From Pollenia angustigena (taxonomy: Eukaryota > Arthropoda > Insecta > Diptera > Polleniidae), in the NCBI GenBank assembly GCA_930367215.1, contig OV884060.1, positions 212,725,253-212,789,252 on the forward strand: a DNA stretch of 64,000 nt, read 5' to 3'. A model generated the notes under the pieces. The model ran no database searches. It was not told the origin of the DNA and was given only the letters and a program-made list of their open reading frames with translations. Shown in pieces: positions 14,201 to 22,573 of the stretch (its first letter is position 1; each line of letters begins with the position of its first letter). A program made the translations under genes and the position numbers.

Positions 14201-15412
14201 TTTGCATCCATGATAGTGCAGCGAAACCCAGGCCAAGATGTGGCGCTTAACTTCTAGTATAGTTCTACATCAAAAAGTTATTTTCGAAAAAAGTGTCGCT
14301 TAATACATTCTTATGGGATGGTATCCATATTTATTATACAAAATACTTTCTTTGGATAACAGTCGTATGGTTTCTAAAAAATAGTCTTATACACAAATAG
14401 GCAATTCACAAAGTGTTTTATTGTGTCGTATTGGTTGTATAAAGCAGCCCATACACGATTCAATTCAGTTGTCAACTGAGTCGGTTGTTCTCCAAATCAA
14501 AGCGTGTATGGCATGTCTTTGTCAATTGATTAGTTTGACGGTTGTCGAGTTGGTTGAAGAAAAATCAAAAGATATTGATTTTTTCAAGTTGACTACTAAG
14601 TCTTTCAATTCGATTGCACTGTGTGTGCCCGAGTCTATTGATTAGCTGTCAAAATTAATGTTTGTAGTTTTCTTGTCTTTTATATCATTAAATTTTAAAA
14701 TTAATTTGAAGTCTTTCAACTCAGTTGATGAAGTGTGTGGCCAAGCATCAATTCAGTTGAAAGACTCAGTTGACAATTGAATTGAAAAGTGTATGGGGCG
14801 CATAAGCCATAATTTTAAAATTGTGAGATATGCATTTCCTACAAAAATAGAAGACCAGAGATACGACTACTTTAATGTAGCAGAACACCATTATGAAATT
14901 TTTAATAATATGTAATTGAAAAGCTTAAGCTTAAGACTTTAATAATAAAATGTTTGCTGTGTTATTTAGCTTACTGCATTTATTAAGTATTATTTCTTTG
15001 CTGGTGCCACAATGTGTTAAGGCTTATTATAAAGCGTTAAATCATTATTTTTGGCTTTAACAACTAACGTGGGTGTTTAAATACAAAACAGAAATAGCAA
15101 GAAGAAAAAAGCTAACGAAATAAATTGTGGGTTGGGGCAAACAGAAACACACAATAACGTTTAAGATAACGAAAAAATCAAGTCTTAACAAACTAGGAAA
15201 AAATTAAAGGGAAAATTTAAAAAAAAAATAGATGAAAAAAATACATAAATCTAGCATTGACTTTCAATAAATTGCAATTACAAAAAAAAAAAACCAGGAA
15301 AACTTAACTAAAATATTAAAAATTATGTGAACAAAAGTACCTTTTTTCTACGCCAGCATCCGGTATAAAAAGGCACAATATCAATTAAATTCGTTTTCTC
15401 AGATATTGTAGA
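5120..15412 (-). CDS. Usp31: USP31/43-like ubiquitin-specific protease, spliced gene (N-terminal part)
   Basis: This is a cysteine deubiquitinase of the USP (peptidase C19) family, which hydrolyses isopeptide bonds after the C-terminal Gly of ubiquitin. Four exons are visible on the minus strand: 15341-15412, 12244-12462, 5347-5481 and 5120-5254. All are multiples of three, have GT/AG borders and join in phase 0, giving 187 codons. Landmarks in order are the Cys box ([18 protein letters not shown]), a GELTEQLA segment, and [20 protein letters not shown] of the QQD-type box. The wording around these landmarks matches USP31/USP43 better than other USPs, from memory. The His box and most of the catalytic domain lie beyond position 1, so the gene is incomplete here. 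Its introns of 0.1, 6.8 and 2.9 kb are filled with transposons. No promoter was located. Confidence 0.75.
5347..5481 (-). CDS. Usp31: Usp31-like exon: GELTEQLA region
   Basis: This is a 45-codon exon, phase 0 at both ends. Acceptor TTTTCCAG precedes GCTGATTTAAAGC, and donor TTTAAG|GTAAAT follows. The peptide starts [19 protein letters not shown] and goes on with [15 protein letters not shown], the helix-rich stretch that links Cys box and QHD box in USP31/43. It is separated from the 5120-5254 exon by a 92-bp intron. Confidence 0.82.
5693..6590. mobile_element. M2 palindromic MITE split by a family F insertion
   Basis: The left end TGATGTTTTCTTTTCTAC and right end GAAAACACCA are flanked by TAA on both sides (5690-5692, 6591-6593). 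The sequence matches the intact 210-bp copy at 9059-9268, including the central GGGAGCAAAATTTTTAA segment and CAGACACCAAATT. The copy is interrupted after ...TGCATTTTT by a family F element (5830-6545) and resumes at TTTTTTAAATAAAATG. TNA target duplications and TGGTGTTTTC ends are compatible with PIF/Harbinger-type MITEs. Confidence 0.7.
5830..6545 (+). repeat. dispersed repeat family F, full-length copy
   Basis: It starts ATACACACACCACAATAGTG and ends with a hairpin (stem GTCGG/CCGAC at 6514-6529) followed by TATACTTTCTTACTTG. The interior repeats a ~110-bp motif (CTCTCAAACCGATTTTAATG, ACCACGAGGG.AGATAGGGG) three times. Other copies are at 42723-43371 and 49262-49990 (plus orientation), and 50011-50218 and 55335-55619 (minus orientation). 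No coding capacity and no clear target duplication were seen; insertion was into a T tract. A rolling-circle-like or SINE-like origin is possible but unproven. Confidence 0.7.
6600..7040. other. AT-rich intronic stretch, nothing recognised
   Basis: Between the M2/F composite and the next repeat I see only homopolymer-rich sequence with no conserved motif, exon border or inverted repeat. Confidence 0.5.
7040..7770. repeat. degenerate ~130-145 bp tandem repeat with CACGCC motif
   Basis: Units share GTTCTCCAGATATA, TTTTGTGCCACGCC, ATTCCGCCCA, then GTGCATTGATAACCAAGCTATTTG. The CACGCC block appears at about 7065, 7211, 7337, 7462 and 7744, plus a variant near 7506. The CCACGCCC...CCGCCCA pairing is reminiscent of the 122-bp array inside the Transib element (29729-30420), but the units do not align over their length. 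Confidence 0.55.
7770..8345. other. intronic stretch without recognised features
   Basis: AT-rich sequence with a short repeated string (TTTCAATTTTTTTATTTCAATG twice near 7925-7990, shown only in part here). No exon, TIR or coding frame is supported. Confidence 0.45.
8580..9439. mobile_element. M1 MITE copy A (Harbinger-like), carrying a nested M2
   Basis: Ends are TGGTGTTTTCTTTTCT and its inverse, flanked by TTA on both sides (8577-8579, 9440-9442). Copies B (56910-57518) and C (61773-62428, inverted) share the interior, for example TAATATATTTATTAGGTTAC. B and C lack the 210-bp insertion found here, so they serve as empty-site references. No transposase frame is conserved, so this is a non-autonomous element. 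Confidence 0.8.
9059..9268. mobile_element. M2 MITE, near-perfect 210-bp palindrome
   Basis: It is inserted in M1 copy A with a TCA duplication (9056-9058, 9269-9271). The uninterrupted site CACACTCAGTTATAAC is seen in copies B and C. Arms include TGGTGTTTTCTTTTCTACAA, GTGTGACATTTTATTT and GTCTGTT.CTTAAAAATTTTG. Its ends match M1, so the two are related families. The transcript would fold into a long hairpin. Confidence 0.85.
9830..10203. mobile_element. M3 MITE, TA-flanked, copy 1
   Basis: The left end CTTTCCCGTAAGAATGTATT and the right end CTTACGGGAAGG are inverted, with TA on both sides. Termini continue AAGCGAC. A second copy at 13949-14321 lies in opposite orientation and shares the interior, for example TTCCTTTGCATCCATGATAG. 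TA duplication and ~30-bp inverted ends suit a Tc1/mariner-mobilised MITE. There is no coding frame. Confidence 0.8.
10204..11700. other. interior of the 8346-11719 element, no gene recognised
   Basis: It contains one terminus-like fragment at about 10904-10950 (AGGGTATTC then CGGTTAACCG.CAACCGG), which matches the left end of the hAT element at 40688. The rest is AT-rich, with no coding frame that resembles a known protein. Confidence 0.45.
12000..12232. repeat. ~120-bp direct duplication beside the Cys-box exon
   Basis: ATTATTTTTTGTCA.TGTCTTTT...CTTATAATTT...TACTGTCTTTAATCATT occurs twice in tandem with a small internal difference. It lies within 15 bp of the donor side of the 12244-12462 exon, in the intron. 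Confidence 0.65.
12244..12462 (-). CDS. Usp31: Usp31-like exon carrying the catalytic cysteine box
   Basis: This is a 73-codon exon. Acceptor TTTTTTTACAG precedes TCTAATAAACC, and donor TATAAG|GTGAGT follows. A Ser/Thr-rich lead is followed by [18 protein letters not shown] and [14 protein letters not shown]. The nucleophile Cys codon of GNTCFMN is at 12319-12321. The QYK end joins in frame to ADLK of the exon at 5481, across a 6.8-kb intron. Confidence 0.88.
12899..12926. repeat. (ATGT)n microsatellite
   Basis: About six ATGT tetranucleotides follow TACATACGT, in the intron upstream of the Cys-box exon. Confidence 0.85.
13348..13795. mobile_element. hAT-like MITE with 8-bp flanking repeats
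   Basis: The left end AGAGTCCGAC and right end GTCGGACACTA are inverted. Flanks TAGTATTT (13340-13347) and CAGTATTT (13796-13803) agree at 7 of 8 positions, the duplication length of hAT transposons. Subterminal CGGC/GCCG motifs (TTCGGCTGAACCGAAGCCGAA) recur near both ends. No transposase is present. Confidence 0.6.
13949..14321. mobile_element. M3 MITE, copy 2 (inverted relative to copy 1)
   Basis: Ends CCTTCCCATAAGAGTGTATT and CTTATGGGATGG are flanked by TA. The interior is the reverse complement of 9830-10203, for example GGCGGATAATACAAATTACA. It lies in the intron between the 12244-12462 and 15341-15412 exons. Confidence 0.8.
14444..14801. mobile_element. inverted-repeat MITE (GCAGCCCATACAC ends)
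   Basis: The left end GCAGCCCATACACGATTCAA and right end GTGTATGGGGCGC are inverted, continuing as TTCAGTTGTCAACTGAGTC and its inverse. A half copy is at 33700-33866. The 74-codon frame inside is not conserved in that copy and is not proposed as a gene. Sequence 14802-15340 is AT-rich intron without recognised features. Confidence 0.65.
15341..15412 (-). CDS. Usp31: probable Usp31-like upstream exon
   Basis: This is a 24-codon open segment with donor AAAAAG|GTACTT and a weak acceptor ACTAAAG. The peptide is [12 protein letters not shown] then [12 protein letters not shown]. It is phase 0 at both ends, matching the other exons, so RRKK would join SNKPH of the Cys-box exon. I do not recognise the peptide; support is the phase match, length divisible by three and higher codon-like composition. 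Confidence 0.5.
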
Positions 15413-16242
15413 CTTTAGTTTTTAAATAAAATAAAAAAAAATATTTCATTTTATTTAATAGTAGACTTCAAAACAACATTTTTTTTTAACAATTAACAGA
15501 AGAATGTTTAAAAAAAACACTGAGAAAATATGTCATCATACGATGACAATATACAGTCGAACTTCCCTATAATGAACCTCCATGGGACTAGCAAAACACT
15601 TACTTCATTATATCGAGCCCTAACCGCGAAAATAACGTAAGCGCCAAAAACCAAATTTTACAGGAGAGAGTTTTTTTTATTTTATTTCATTTAAATTTTG
15701 TATGAAATTTGTCGCTTACGATAAATTAGTTTTTTGCTATAGTTTTGCTATAAAATCGTAACGGTACCTTATGTGACCATGACATTTTAGGAGATGATTA
15801 AGAAGTGTTGCCAATAATCATTTAAAAAAAACGAAAATTGAAAATGATTTCGCTTACGTTATTTTCGCGGTAAGGGTTCGATATACATAGATACTTTATT
15901 TTACAGAAATTATATATTTTTTTACTTTTCTTAATAAAAATTAAAGGGTTTAAACGCGTTTTTCGATTTGTAAGAAATTTTTTACGACTTCGAACAACTT
16001 GTTCTGTATATTACGATTTTTGCGCTTTTTTTTATTCTTTATCGAAAACAAACAAAAAACCTCCCATTTAAAACAGCAACTCTCTATTACGAACAATACA
16101 ACTCTGCGATCGTTTCGAACGAGTACAAAAATCGAAAAACATACATAGCACAAATTATTCTAACTCGTAAAAACCCCCCAGATATTTTAATGTTCAATAC
16201 ACTCTTCCATGTGCGGCGGTTATCCATTTGAGCATTGCTTAC

Positions 16243-16311
16243 CAATATTCTCAGAGTCATAGAAAATTGGACATGTCGAATGCGCTCCACCCACGAAGCC
16301 GTGGCGGACAT
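16243..16311 (-). CDS. candidate alternative first exon inside the pogo-like element
   Basis: An ATG opens 23 codons, MSATASWVERIRHVQFSMTL then RIL, ending at a good donor, ATATTG|GTAAGC, in phase 0. An in-frame TAA lies directly upstream, so ATG would be the start. Phase 0 is exactly what the 15341-15412 exon needs. Whether this belongs to Usp31, to the transposon or is chance cannot be told from sequence alone. Confidence 0.25.
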
Positions 16312-16434
16312 TTAAACGATGTTATATTACACACATATTGGCAACAATACGTCTTTGAAACAAATACAAAGTTTCGATGAAATCTCATCTCATACAAACT
16401 TTGTTTTATTTTAATTTAAAGGAAGGAAGCACTT

Positions 16435-16613
16435 ACTGAAAGACCCTGTACCATAAAGGCTATGTAGTGAAACTTGAAAAGGCGCAGCCAGTATTCATTG
16501 TACGACAGAAGAACAAATCCATGCGCCCGGCCGAAGACCCAAATATCTATCTTACGTGCAATTTTTAAAATCAAAACAGTATAATTATTCGGAATATTAA
16601 AATTCAGAATCAA
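16435..16613 (-). other. exon-like open segment in the pogo-like element
   Basis: An open frame reads NNYTVLILKIARKIDIWVFG, then a stretch including NEYWLRLFKFHYIAFMVQG, and ends at donor CTTTCA|GTAAGT in phase 0. There is no ATG at its head and no convincing acceptor. GCGCCCGGCCGAA at 16523-16535 is also found in the foldback element at 18854. I do not recognise the peptide. Confidence 0.2.
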
Positions 16614-17106
16614 ATAATTTAAAATAATTCATTGTATAGAGACAAAAATGCCTTTGAGTCAACTTTTTATTTGTAAAAGTTATTCATTGTAAAGAAAATT
16701 TCCCAGGTTCATATATATTATTTCTAAATCACTTTTTTTTGTTGGTTGCAAATATCTCCCATACCACCGCATCAAATTTAATGAATGATATCTCATTTTA
16801 AAGCTTATTTCTAACACTAATGACGAAAAATAATTAGAAATTGAAAAATTAATATTTTCATTGATAAAAATTATATTTTAAAATGTATTGAAGTGACTAA
16901 AATTTCTATTAATTATTTTCATTTTATGTTACAAAAATGACAACTAACGGTGCGAAATATTTGCACGGGTCATCTAGTATATTGAAATTCATTATAAGGA
17001 GATAAAAAAAACACTAACATTTAATGGAAAAAGTTGTATTTTTAATATCAATTTATTATAGGAATGGCTATTTTCATAAAGTTTATTATAGCGAAGTTTG
17101 ACTGTA

Positions 17107-18571
17107 TAATAAAAGTAAGTTAAAGTATCTTAAAAATTCGTAATTTTATAGAAGTAAAAATATAGTTCACCATAAATATTTTCATTTATTAACTTAATTG
17201 TTCAATTATTAATTGATATGTACGAAGATTGAATGAATAAACAAACGAACGAACGAGTAAAATGAGCGAGTGTAATAACGTGTTTGTTTATCTGTATTTA
17301 TTGTTTGTTGTTTTAATATGATGTGTTCATGTATAACATTTTGATCTTATTTTGTTTTAAAGTAGTACTTAAAAAAAATTTTTTTTATGAATGAATCAAT
17401 CATTAAGTTCAAAACACTTGACACCCCCCAGTTACAAAGTGCCCAGTGGTTAAAGAATATGAATAAAAAAAAAACATATTTTTGTTCCCCTTTTCACTAA
17501 GCATTACACCATTTACAATAGTTTTTAAAAATTAATTTTATAAAATTGTTAAGATATTTTGCATTGCGTGCCTTCATTTTTACTAGAAAATTAATTTTCG
17601 TTGGAAGATATCTTCCTATATAGGTTAGTTTATATAGAAATCACTCTTATACAGAACAAAAAAAAACCTTATTGTACTAAGAATTATAAAAAAAAAACAT
17701 TCCTTTCCAAAAAAGTCTATAGAAAACCTCTAGTATAGAAAGTTCTCTATAAAAAACTATCTTATACAAAATATTTCTAATCTCTTGAATTCTGCAGGAA
17801 GCTTTCATATTCAGAAATGTTTCTTTAAAAAATGCTTTTATACAGAATATTTTATGTAGAAAGCACTATTTTGCAAAATATTTTCTATAATTCAAAACTA
17901 AATATATTTAAAACTCTTGTCTAGATTCAAAGCTCGAAATGGCTAGATATGTTTTTGAAATAAAAATGAACCATAGCATCTCACAATATGCGAAACAGAT
18001 ATATACTTAACATAACATTTGATAATTTATTGACTTGCCGAACTCTATTGTTTTTGCACAAGATTATTTATAGTCAACAGCCTTCATACCAATATGACAA
18101 AATCATTTTCTCTAGATCGAACAGAGGTTACAAGATTAAAAGGATTAGGTATAACAAATCAATTTCTAATCAACACTTTTTCATTAATTCGATCCGTCTC
18201 CGGAGCCAACTACTCCCTCGAATCCAAATCATAAGCAATGCAAGTCATTTTAAATCTGCCATATTTGAGTACTTCAGTTAAAATAGCCTCATTATTAACA
18301 TATACTACTTATTTGATAACATATCGCTCATTTTATGCAAGATCGGCATAACTCTAAAAAATCCATTTCGAGATAAACGCATTTAAAGTTTTTGGTTTGC
18401 TCTAACTACTTAGAAAAAAAGAAGACACCTCTTCAAACTGGGAAAGTATAAAAGAAGAATTAAATACACAATATAAAGAAAAATAAAGCGAACAATTCTG
18501 CAGCTCTAACTCCAAAATTTCATTTTTTGAGTTATGCCGGTCTTGCAGCAAATGAGTGATATATTCATTTG
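17107..18571. other. AT-rich stretch with degenerate TATAGAAA repeats
   Basis: From about 17620 to 17890, variants of CTATACAGAA.ATTTCT recur at irregular spacing (for example TTATACAGAACA, TAGTATAGAAAGTTCTCTAT, TTATACAGAATATTTTATG). I see no gene or terminal repeat. The 97-codon frame at 17988-18281 has no recognisable similarity. Confidence 0.4.
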
Positions 18572-19339
18572 GGTGGCATGTCATAACGTCCAGTGTCATA
18601 GTGTCATAACGTCCATCAAAGATATGTCATAGCGTCTGCGGACGTTATGACACTTTGTATAGAGTGTCATAATGTCCACAACATGCTTACAAACTAAAAC
18701 AAGTATCGGCTTCGCTAACTAAAGCTTCTCTGCACAGACGGCCTTCGGCCGGGCGCAAGTATATTATCCTCTATGGTATAACAAGCACCGGCTTCGCTAA
18801 CTAAAGATTCTCTGTATAGCCGGTTTTTTTATACCATAGAGGAGAAAATCCTTGCGCCCGGCCGAATACCTGCTATGCCGTGATGCTTTAGTTAGCGAAG
18901 CCGGTGCTTGTTATACTATAGAGGAGAAAATTCCTGCGCCCAAAAGTGTTTTCGTTATATATTTAATTTATACACCCAGAGCAGCAAAACCATTTTTAAA
19001 AAATTTTAACCATATTGTTTAATTTAACCAAATCATTGTCACCGACAACCATATTATGGTTAAATTAGTTTCTTTAAAAATTATTTTGTTGGTTGCGACC
19101 ATAATAAAACATGTTTTCTCTGCGCATATGCAGATCTTGTCTTGTATTTAACTTCTTAAGTAATTATGGACACTGTGACACTTTTGAAAATGTCATAATG
19201 TCCATTTGCAAAGTGTCATAATGCCCACGGACATTATGACATTTTCAAAAGTGTCATAAAGTCCATGGACACTGCGACACTTTTTGGAGTGTCATAACGT
19301 CCATGGACACTATGACACTGGACGTTATGACATGCCACC
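18572..19339. mobile_element. Foldback-like element with 9-bp target duplication
   Basis: Perfect ends GGTGGCATGTC/GACATGCCACC are flanked by identical ATTCATTTG (18563-18571, 19340-19348). The long arms are built of short internal repeats of the type GTCATAACGTCCA...TGGACACTATGAC, as in Foldback elements, which also make 9-bp duplications; MULE-type MITEs are the alternative. The core holds a second inverted repeat (CGGCTTCGCTAACTAAAG near 18708 and its inverse near 18885) and a smaller TA-flanked element (18973-19126). There is no transposase. Confidence 0.8.
18973..19126. mobile_element. TA-flanked MITE nested in the foldback core
   Basis: The left end CACCCAGAGCAGCAAAACCA and the right end ATGTTTTCTCTGCGCA are inverted in outline (CAGAG/CTCTG) and flanked by TA. 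The right end resembles the CACGCAGAGAAAA terminus of the element at 26836-27909, which also uses TA. Confidence 0.4.
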
Positions 19340-19348
19340 ATTCATTTG

Positions 19349-21199
19349 TGCACAAAATTTTAGTCACTTTATTTTTCGATCTATTTTTTTTTCTTCTTTT
19401 TTCAATTAATTGTATTTTCATGCTATTGAATATAAATTAAATTTATCTACCAAATTACTACCCAATACTGTAATATAAGACTTGTTCTTGTTATATTGTA
19501 TTGATAAATAAATAAAAATAAATCTCTACAGAAAATACTTTTATACAAAAAACGCATGAGTGTTAGAGCTCTATAAAATAAATCTGGAATTTTGCGATTT
19601 CAAATCGTGCGAATGCCAAAACATGGACGATTGTTTTATATTTCAGACAAAACTATATCAGATTTTTGTGTGAACGAATCGCACTATTGTGTAGGTTATT
19701 GATAAATTTGGACATTTTTAAATTACAGTTGGAAATGGTTTTGAAGTAGTTCGTAAGTAAATATTGTTAGAAAATATAATTACTATTTCAAAAAGGTTTC
19801 AATAACACTGATTGATAGTAAACCCAAGATATTAATATTGTTTGTTTGCATCAACGAGGTAATAAATTAAAATTGACGATTAAAATAAGGCAAGGAATAC
19901 ACAACCGTATAAAATCTTTGAAAAGGTATTGCTAAAGATACGATTTATAGACAGACAATCTCGTTATAACATCCTCATTAAAACAATTTTAATTTTTTTT
20001 TTTATGAAATCAATATTCAATATTTAAATGATTATATCGTCACCTTAAGTTCATAAGGCAGAAAACGACAAATAATTTAAAATCTACTTTTTAATTAATT
20101 ATGATGTATTTTGGTTGATTTCATTATAATCGATCTAAAAGTCGGTTTTGAAATATTTTTCGCTTTCGGCCTTTTGGATTTTAGGTGCCGATATGTATAT
20201 AAAAATGGTTTTAAAGATTTTTATAACTAAACAGAGTTATTAGTAGCAGAACAGATTTCCAAGTGTTGCTTTGTTTAGAGAAAATTAATTATATAATTAG
20301 TACATAATTAAATTTAGTTAAGTGTTTGTTGTATTGCAAAAAAATTCTGAACAAAGCTGTAATTAAGACAAATACATATAATTAAAATAAACAATTTTTT
20401 TTTTTGTCTATGTCAAAAAAAAAGTTCAACAAATAAGGGAAAATATTTAATTATTGCTAAATAATTCAACAAATATAGACAAACTATATTTGTTTATTAA
20501 ATTGATGAAATAATTTTGTTTATAAGATTTATTAACTATTTGCCGCCTTTATAAGAGTTAATAAAAGCAGCATTGTGATCAATATTAAATACATATCATG
20601 TATAATTATTTATTAATAAATGTTTTATAAACGTGATGCATAATTATACAAATTTAATCATTGAAAATTTTAATTGAAAGATTCATTTAAATTAATTGTT
20701 TGTTCACTTGACAGTCGAAAAATGTTAATGTCGGTAAAACTGTTAAATACGTGATAATTGAACATAAAACAAATAACGCTAATTGATTTTAAAAGAAATT
20801 TGTCTTCAAAATAACGGATAAAAATATAGCGAGCATTTTTAAATTATTTTATAGCAGAAATCGTAAAATAACTATACATACATTATGAGTTTTCAAAATG
20901 AAAACTTACGTGGAGAAAATGAAAACAAGATATTTTTTTTTTTAATTTTGGCAACAATTGCTGTCAAATCAAGTAAAAACGTAGTAAGATAAAATTTAAT
21001 AACGTATGTATAGTGTTCAGTTTAGGTTTGTTCTCTCTGTGTAGAAATAAGTCTGAGAGTTTTGAAAAAAAAAAAATATATAACCCCCTAATTAATAGGG
21101 AAACGACTGGAGAAGAAACTGTTGCAAAGCAAAATAAAAATGTCTCTTAAAATGTGAAGTTTGAAGTTACAACAACAAAATAATAAACAGATTTCTTAC
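19349..21199. other. AT-rich stretch, one dispersed repeat fragment
   Basis: Sequence 20030-20195 (ATATCGTCACCTTAAG...CGGCCTTTTGGATTTTAGG) recurs inverted at about 54815-54925 (CCTAAAATCCAAAAGG...GGTGACGATAT). The remainder shows no exon borders, inverted repeats or coding frames that I can support. Confidence 0.4.
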
Positions 21200-21291
21200 T
21201 TAGAGTTAGGATTTTTAACAACTGATATAGGTTTTTTCTCTCTTTCTTTCTGTTCTAGTCGTTTACTACGGCGTAATTTGTTAGAAGTCAT
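21200..21291 (-). CDS. candidate first coding exon (basic N-terminus)
   Basis: ATG (21289-21291) opens 30 codons, MTSNKLRRSKRLEQKEREKK then PISVVKNPNS, followed by donor TCTAA|GTAAGA in phase 2. The start context GTGAATGAC is acceptable. It is on the same strand as Usp31 and upstream of it, but the phase does not fit the 15341-15412 exon (phase 0), so either an unseen exon intervenes or it belongs elsewhere. If unspliced, a TAA follows one codon later. Confidence 0.35.
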
Positions 21292-21613
21292 TCACATAAT
21301 TTAGGTTTTTAACCACTTTTGTGTTATTCTTAAATTTTTAACTATGATAACAATTATAAAAGTATTAATTTCAAGTTATAAAAACAAATACAATAATAAT
21401 AGAGGTGGCAAATGTTTTGTTTAACACTGTATGTGTACCTTTCACACTTATACGGTATTTGCATGATCCAATAAATAAATATCTATAATAAACAACATAT
21501 TATATTTTATGCACACACAGCGTCAAAAGTGAGTCAGCACTTTGAGCACTTAATACTCTTGAGCAACCGATATACAGCTGTCAATGTGAAAAGCAAAAGC
21601 TATTTGTATATAC

Positions 21614-21868
21614 ATATCGACCCCTTTGCGCGAAATTATCGTATGTTACAAAAACCAAATTTTACAGGAGAGCCATTTTTCTACTTTTCTCTGCTATCAC
21701 TTGCAATAGCAAAATGAAAATATACATTCAATTTTTGGAGCAACGAAGTGGAATTCGCGTACAATATTTTGTCAGGTGACGTCTCTTTGAATGTAGAACA
21801 AGATTGCATCAAAAACTCAATTTCAAAAAAATTGGCTATACGATAATTTCGCGCAAAGCGGTCGATAT
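21614..21868. mobile_element. palindromic MITE
   Basis: ATATCGACCCCTTTGCGCGA at the left is repeated inverted at the right end (TCGCGCAAAGCGGTCGATAT), with AATTATCGTA continuing the stem. It is 255 bp, non-coding, and lies 0.3 kb upstream of the candidate exon at 21200-21291. Confidence 0.6.
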
Positions 21869-21889
21869 TTCTGTTTCTGGACCATATGC

Positions 21890-22098
21890 AATCTTTATAC
21901 AAAATTTATTAAGAAGAGAAAAAGTATCAATTTTTCCCGTTTTTATCTCTTAAAAAGTACCCTATATTTTAGCCTGGGGCATATACTATCTCTAAACCAA
22001 ATTTATTGAAAAGAGGAAAAGTACCAGCTACTCCCTATTTTAGGCCCCATAAAGCACACTCTATTTTAAAGTATGCTATAATCTGTATATATATATAT
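21890..22098. repeat. degenerate tandem repeat, left flank of the LTR element
   Basis: Motifs AAAAAGTACC, CCCTATTTTAGGCCC, GGGCATATACTATC and CCAAATTTATTGAAAAGAGG recur about every 90-110 bp. The same motifs continue on the other side of the LTR element at about 25565-25750 (CAGCTTTTCCCTATTTTAGG, ACCAAATTTATTGAAAAGAG), showing that the retrotransposon landed in or beside this repeat. Confidence 0.55.
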
Positions 22099-22512
22099 TG
22101 TTACGAAAGTAAAATTATCTAAGAATTATTTATAGTTATAGTTATAAGTTATCTTGTAAGTTATAGTTTTATGTTACTTAAAATTGTCATGTATAATTTT
22201 TAACACAACTGTTATTTTTAAAACAATTCCTATATAAATTTCCCAGTAATTTCTAGAAATGGTTATAGAACATAATAAATAGTTTTTACGGGAAGGTTCA
22301 GGAAAAATCTAGAAATAATTATGAAATATAAAAAGGGGTGACTCATGTAAAATTAGTTTAGTCTGTTTTGAAAAACGGTTCTGTTCGTAACTAACAATTG
22401 TGAACAAAATAATAAATTTCAATAAAGTTTGTTAAGTTGAATAAGTGTGTGTTTTTATTCGGATTTGCAATTAAAAGAACTCAAACGCGTTTATTAAAGG
22501 AAAAACGTAACA
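22099..22512 (+). repeat. 5' LTR (414 bp)
   Basis: Short inverted termini TGTTACG and CGTAACA mark both edges. GAAATATAAAAAGG at 22323-22336 is a TATA-like candidate promoter element and AATAAA-type strings near 22410-22425 are candidate polyadenylation signals, leaving a short R-U5 segment. The first 237 bp are nearly identical to the 3' LTR, with few differences, which points to a fairly recent insertion. Confidence 0.88.
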
Positions 22513-22514
22513 AT

Positions 22515-22532
22515 TGGTGTCAGAAGTGAAAT
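22515..22532 (+). promoter_or_regulatory. primer-binding site
   Basis: TGGTGTCAGAAGTG begins 2 nt after the LTR end. It starts with the TGG expected for pairing to a tRNA CCA tail. I could not assign the tRNA from memory. Confidence 0.7.
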
Positions 22533-22573
22533 TGTAATAAACAAAGGATAAAAAAAAAACGATACAAACAACA

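Larger units (their letters stand above)
15554..17104. mobile_element. pogo/Tigger-like DNA transposon with TA duplication
   Basis: The left end CAGTCGAACTTCCCTATAAT and the reverse complement of the right end CAGTCAAACTTCGCTATAAT are flanked by TA (15552-15553, 17105-17106). Ends of this form and the TA target are characteristic of the pogo group. No helix-turn-helix or DDE transposase is readable. Instead the interior carries two exon-like minus-strand segments (16435-16613 and 16243-16311) that are less AT-rich than their surroundings. Confidence 0.65.
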
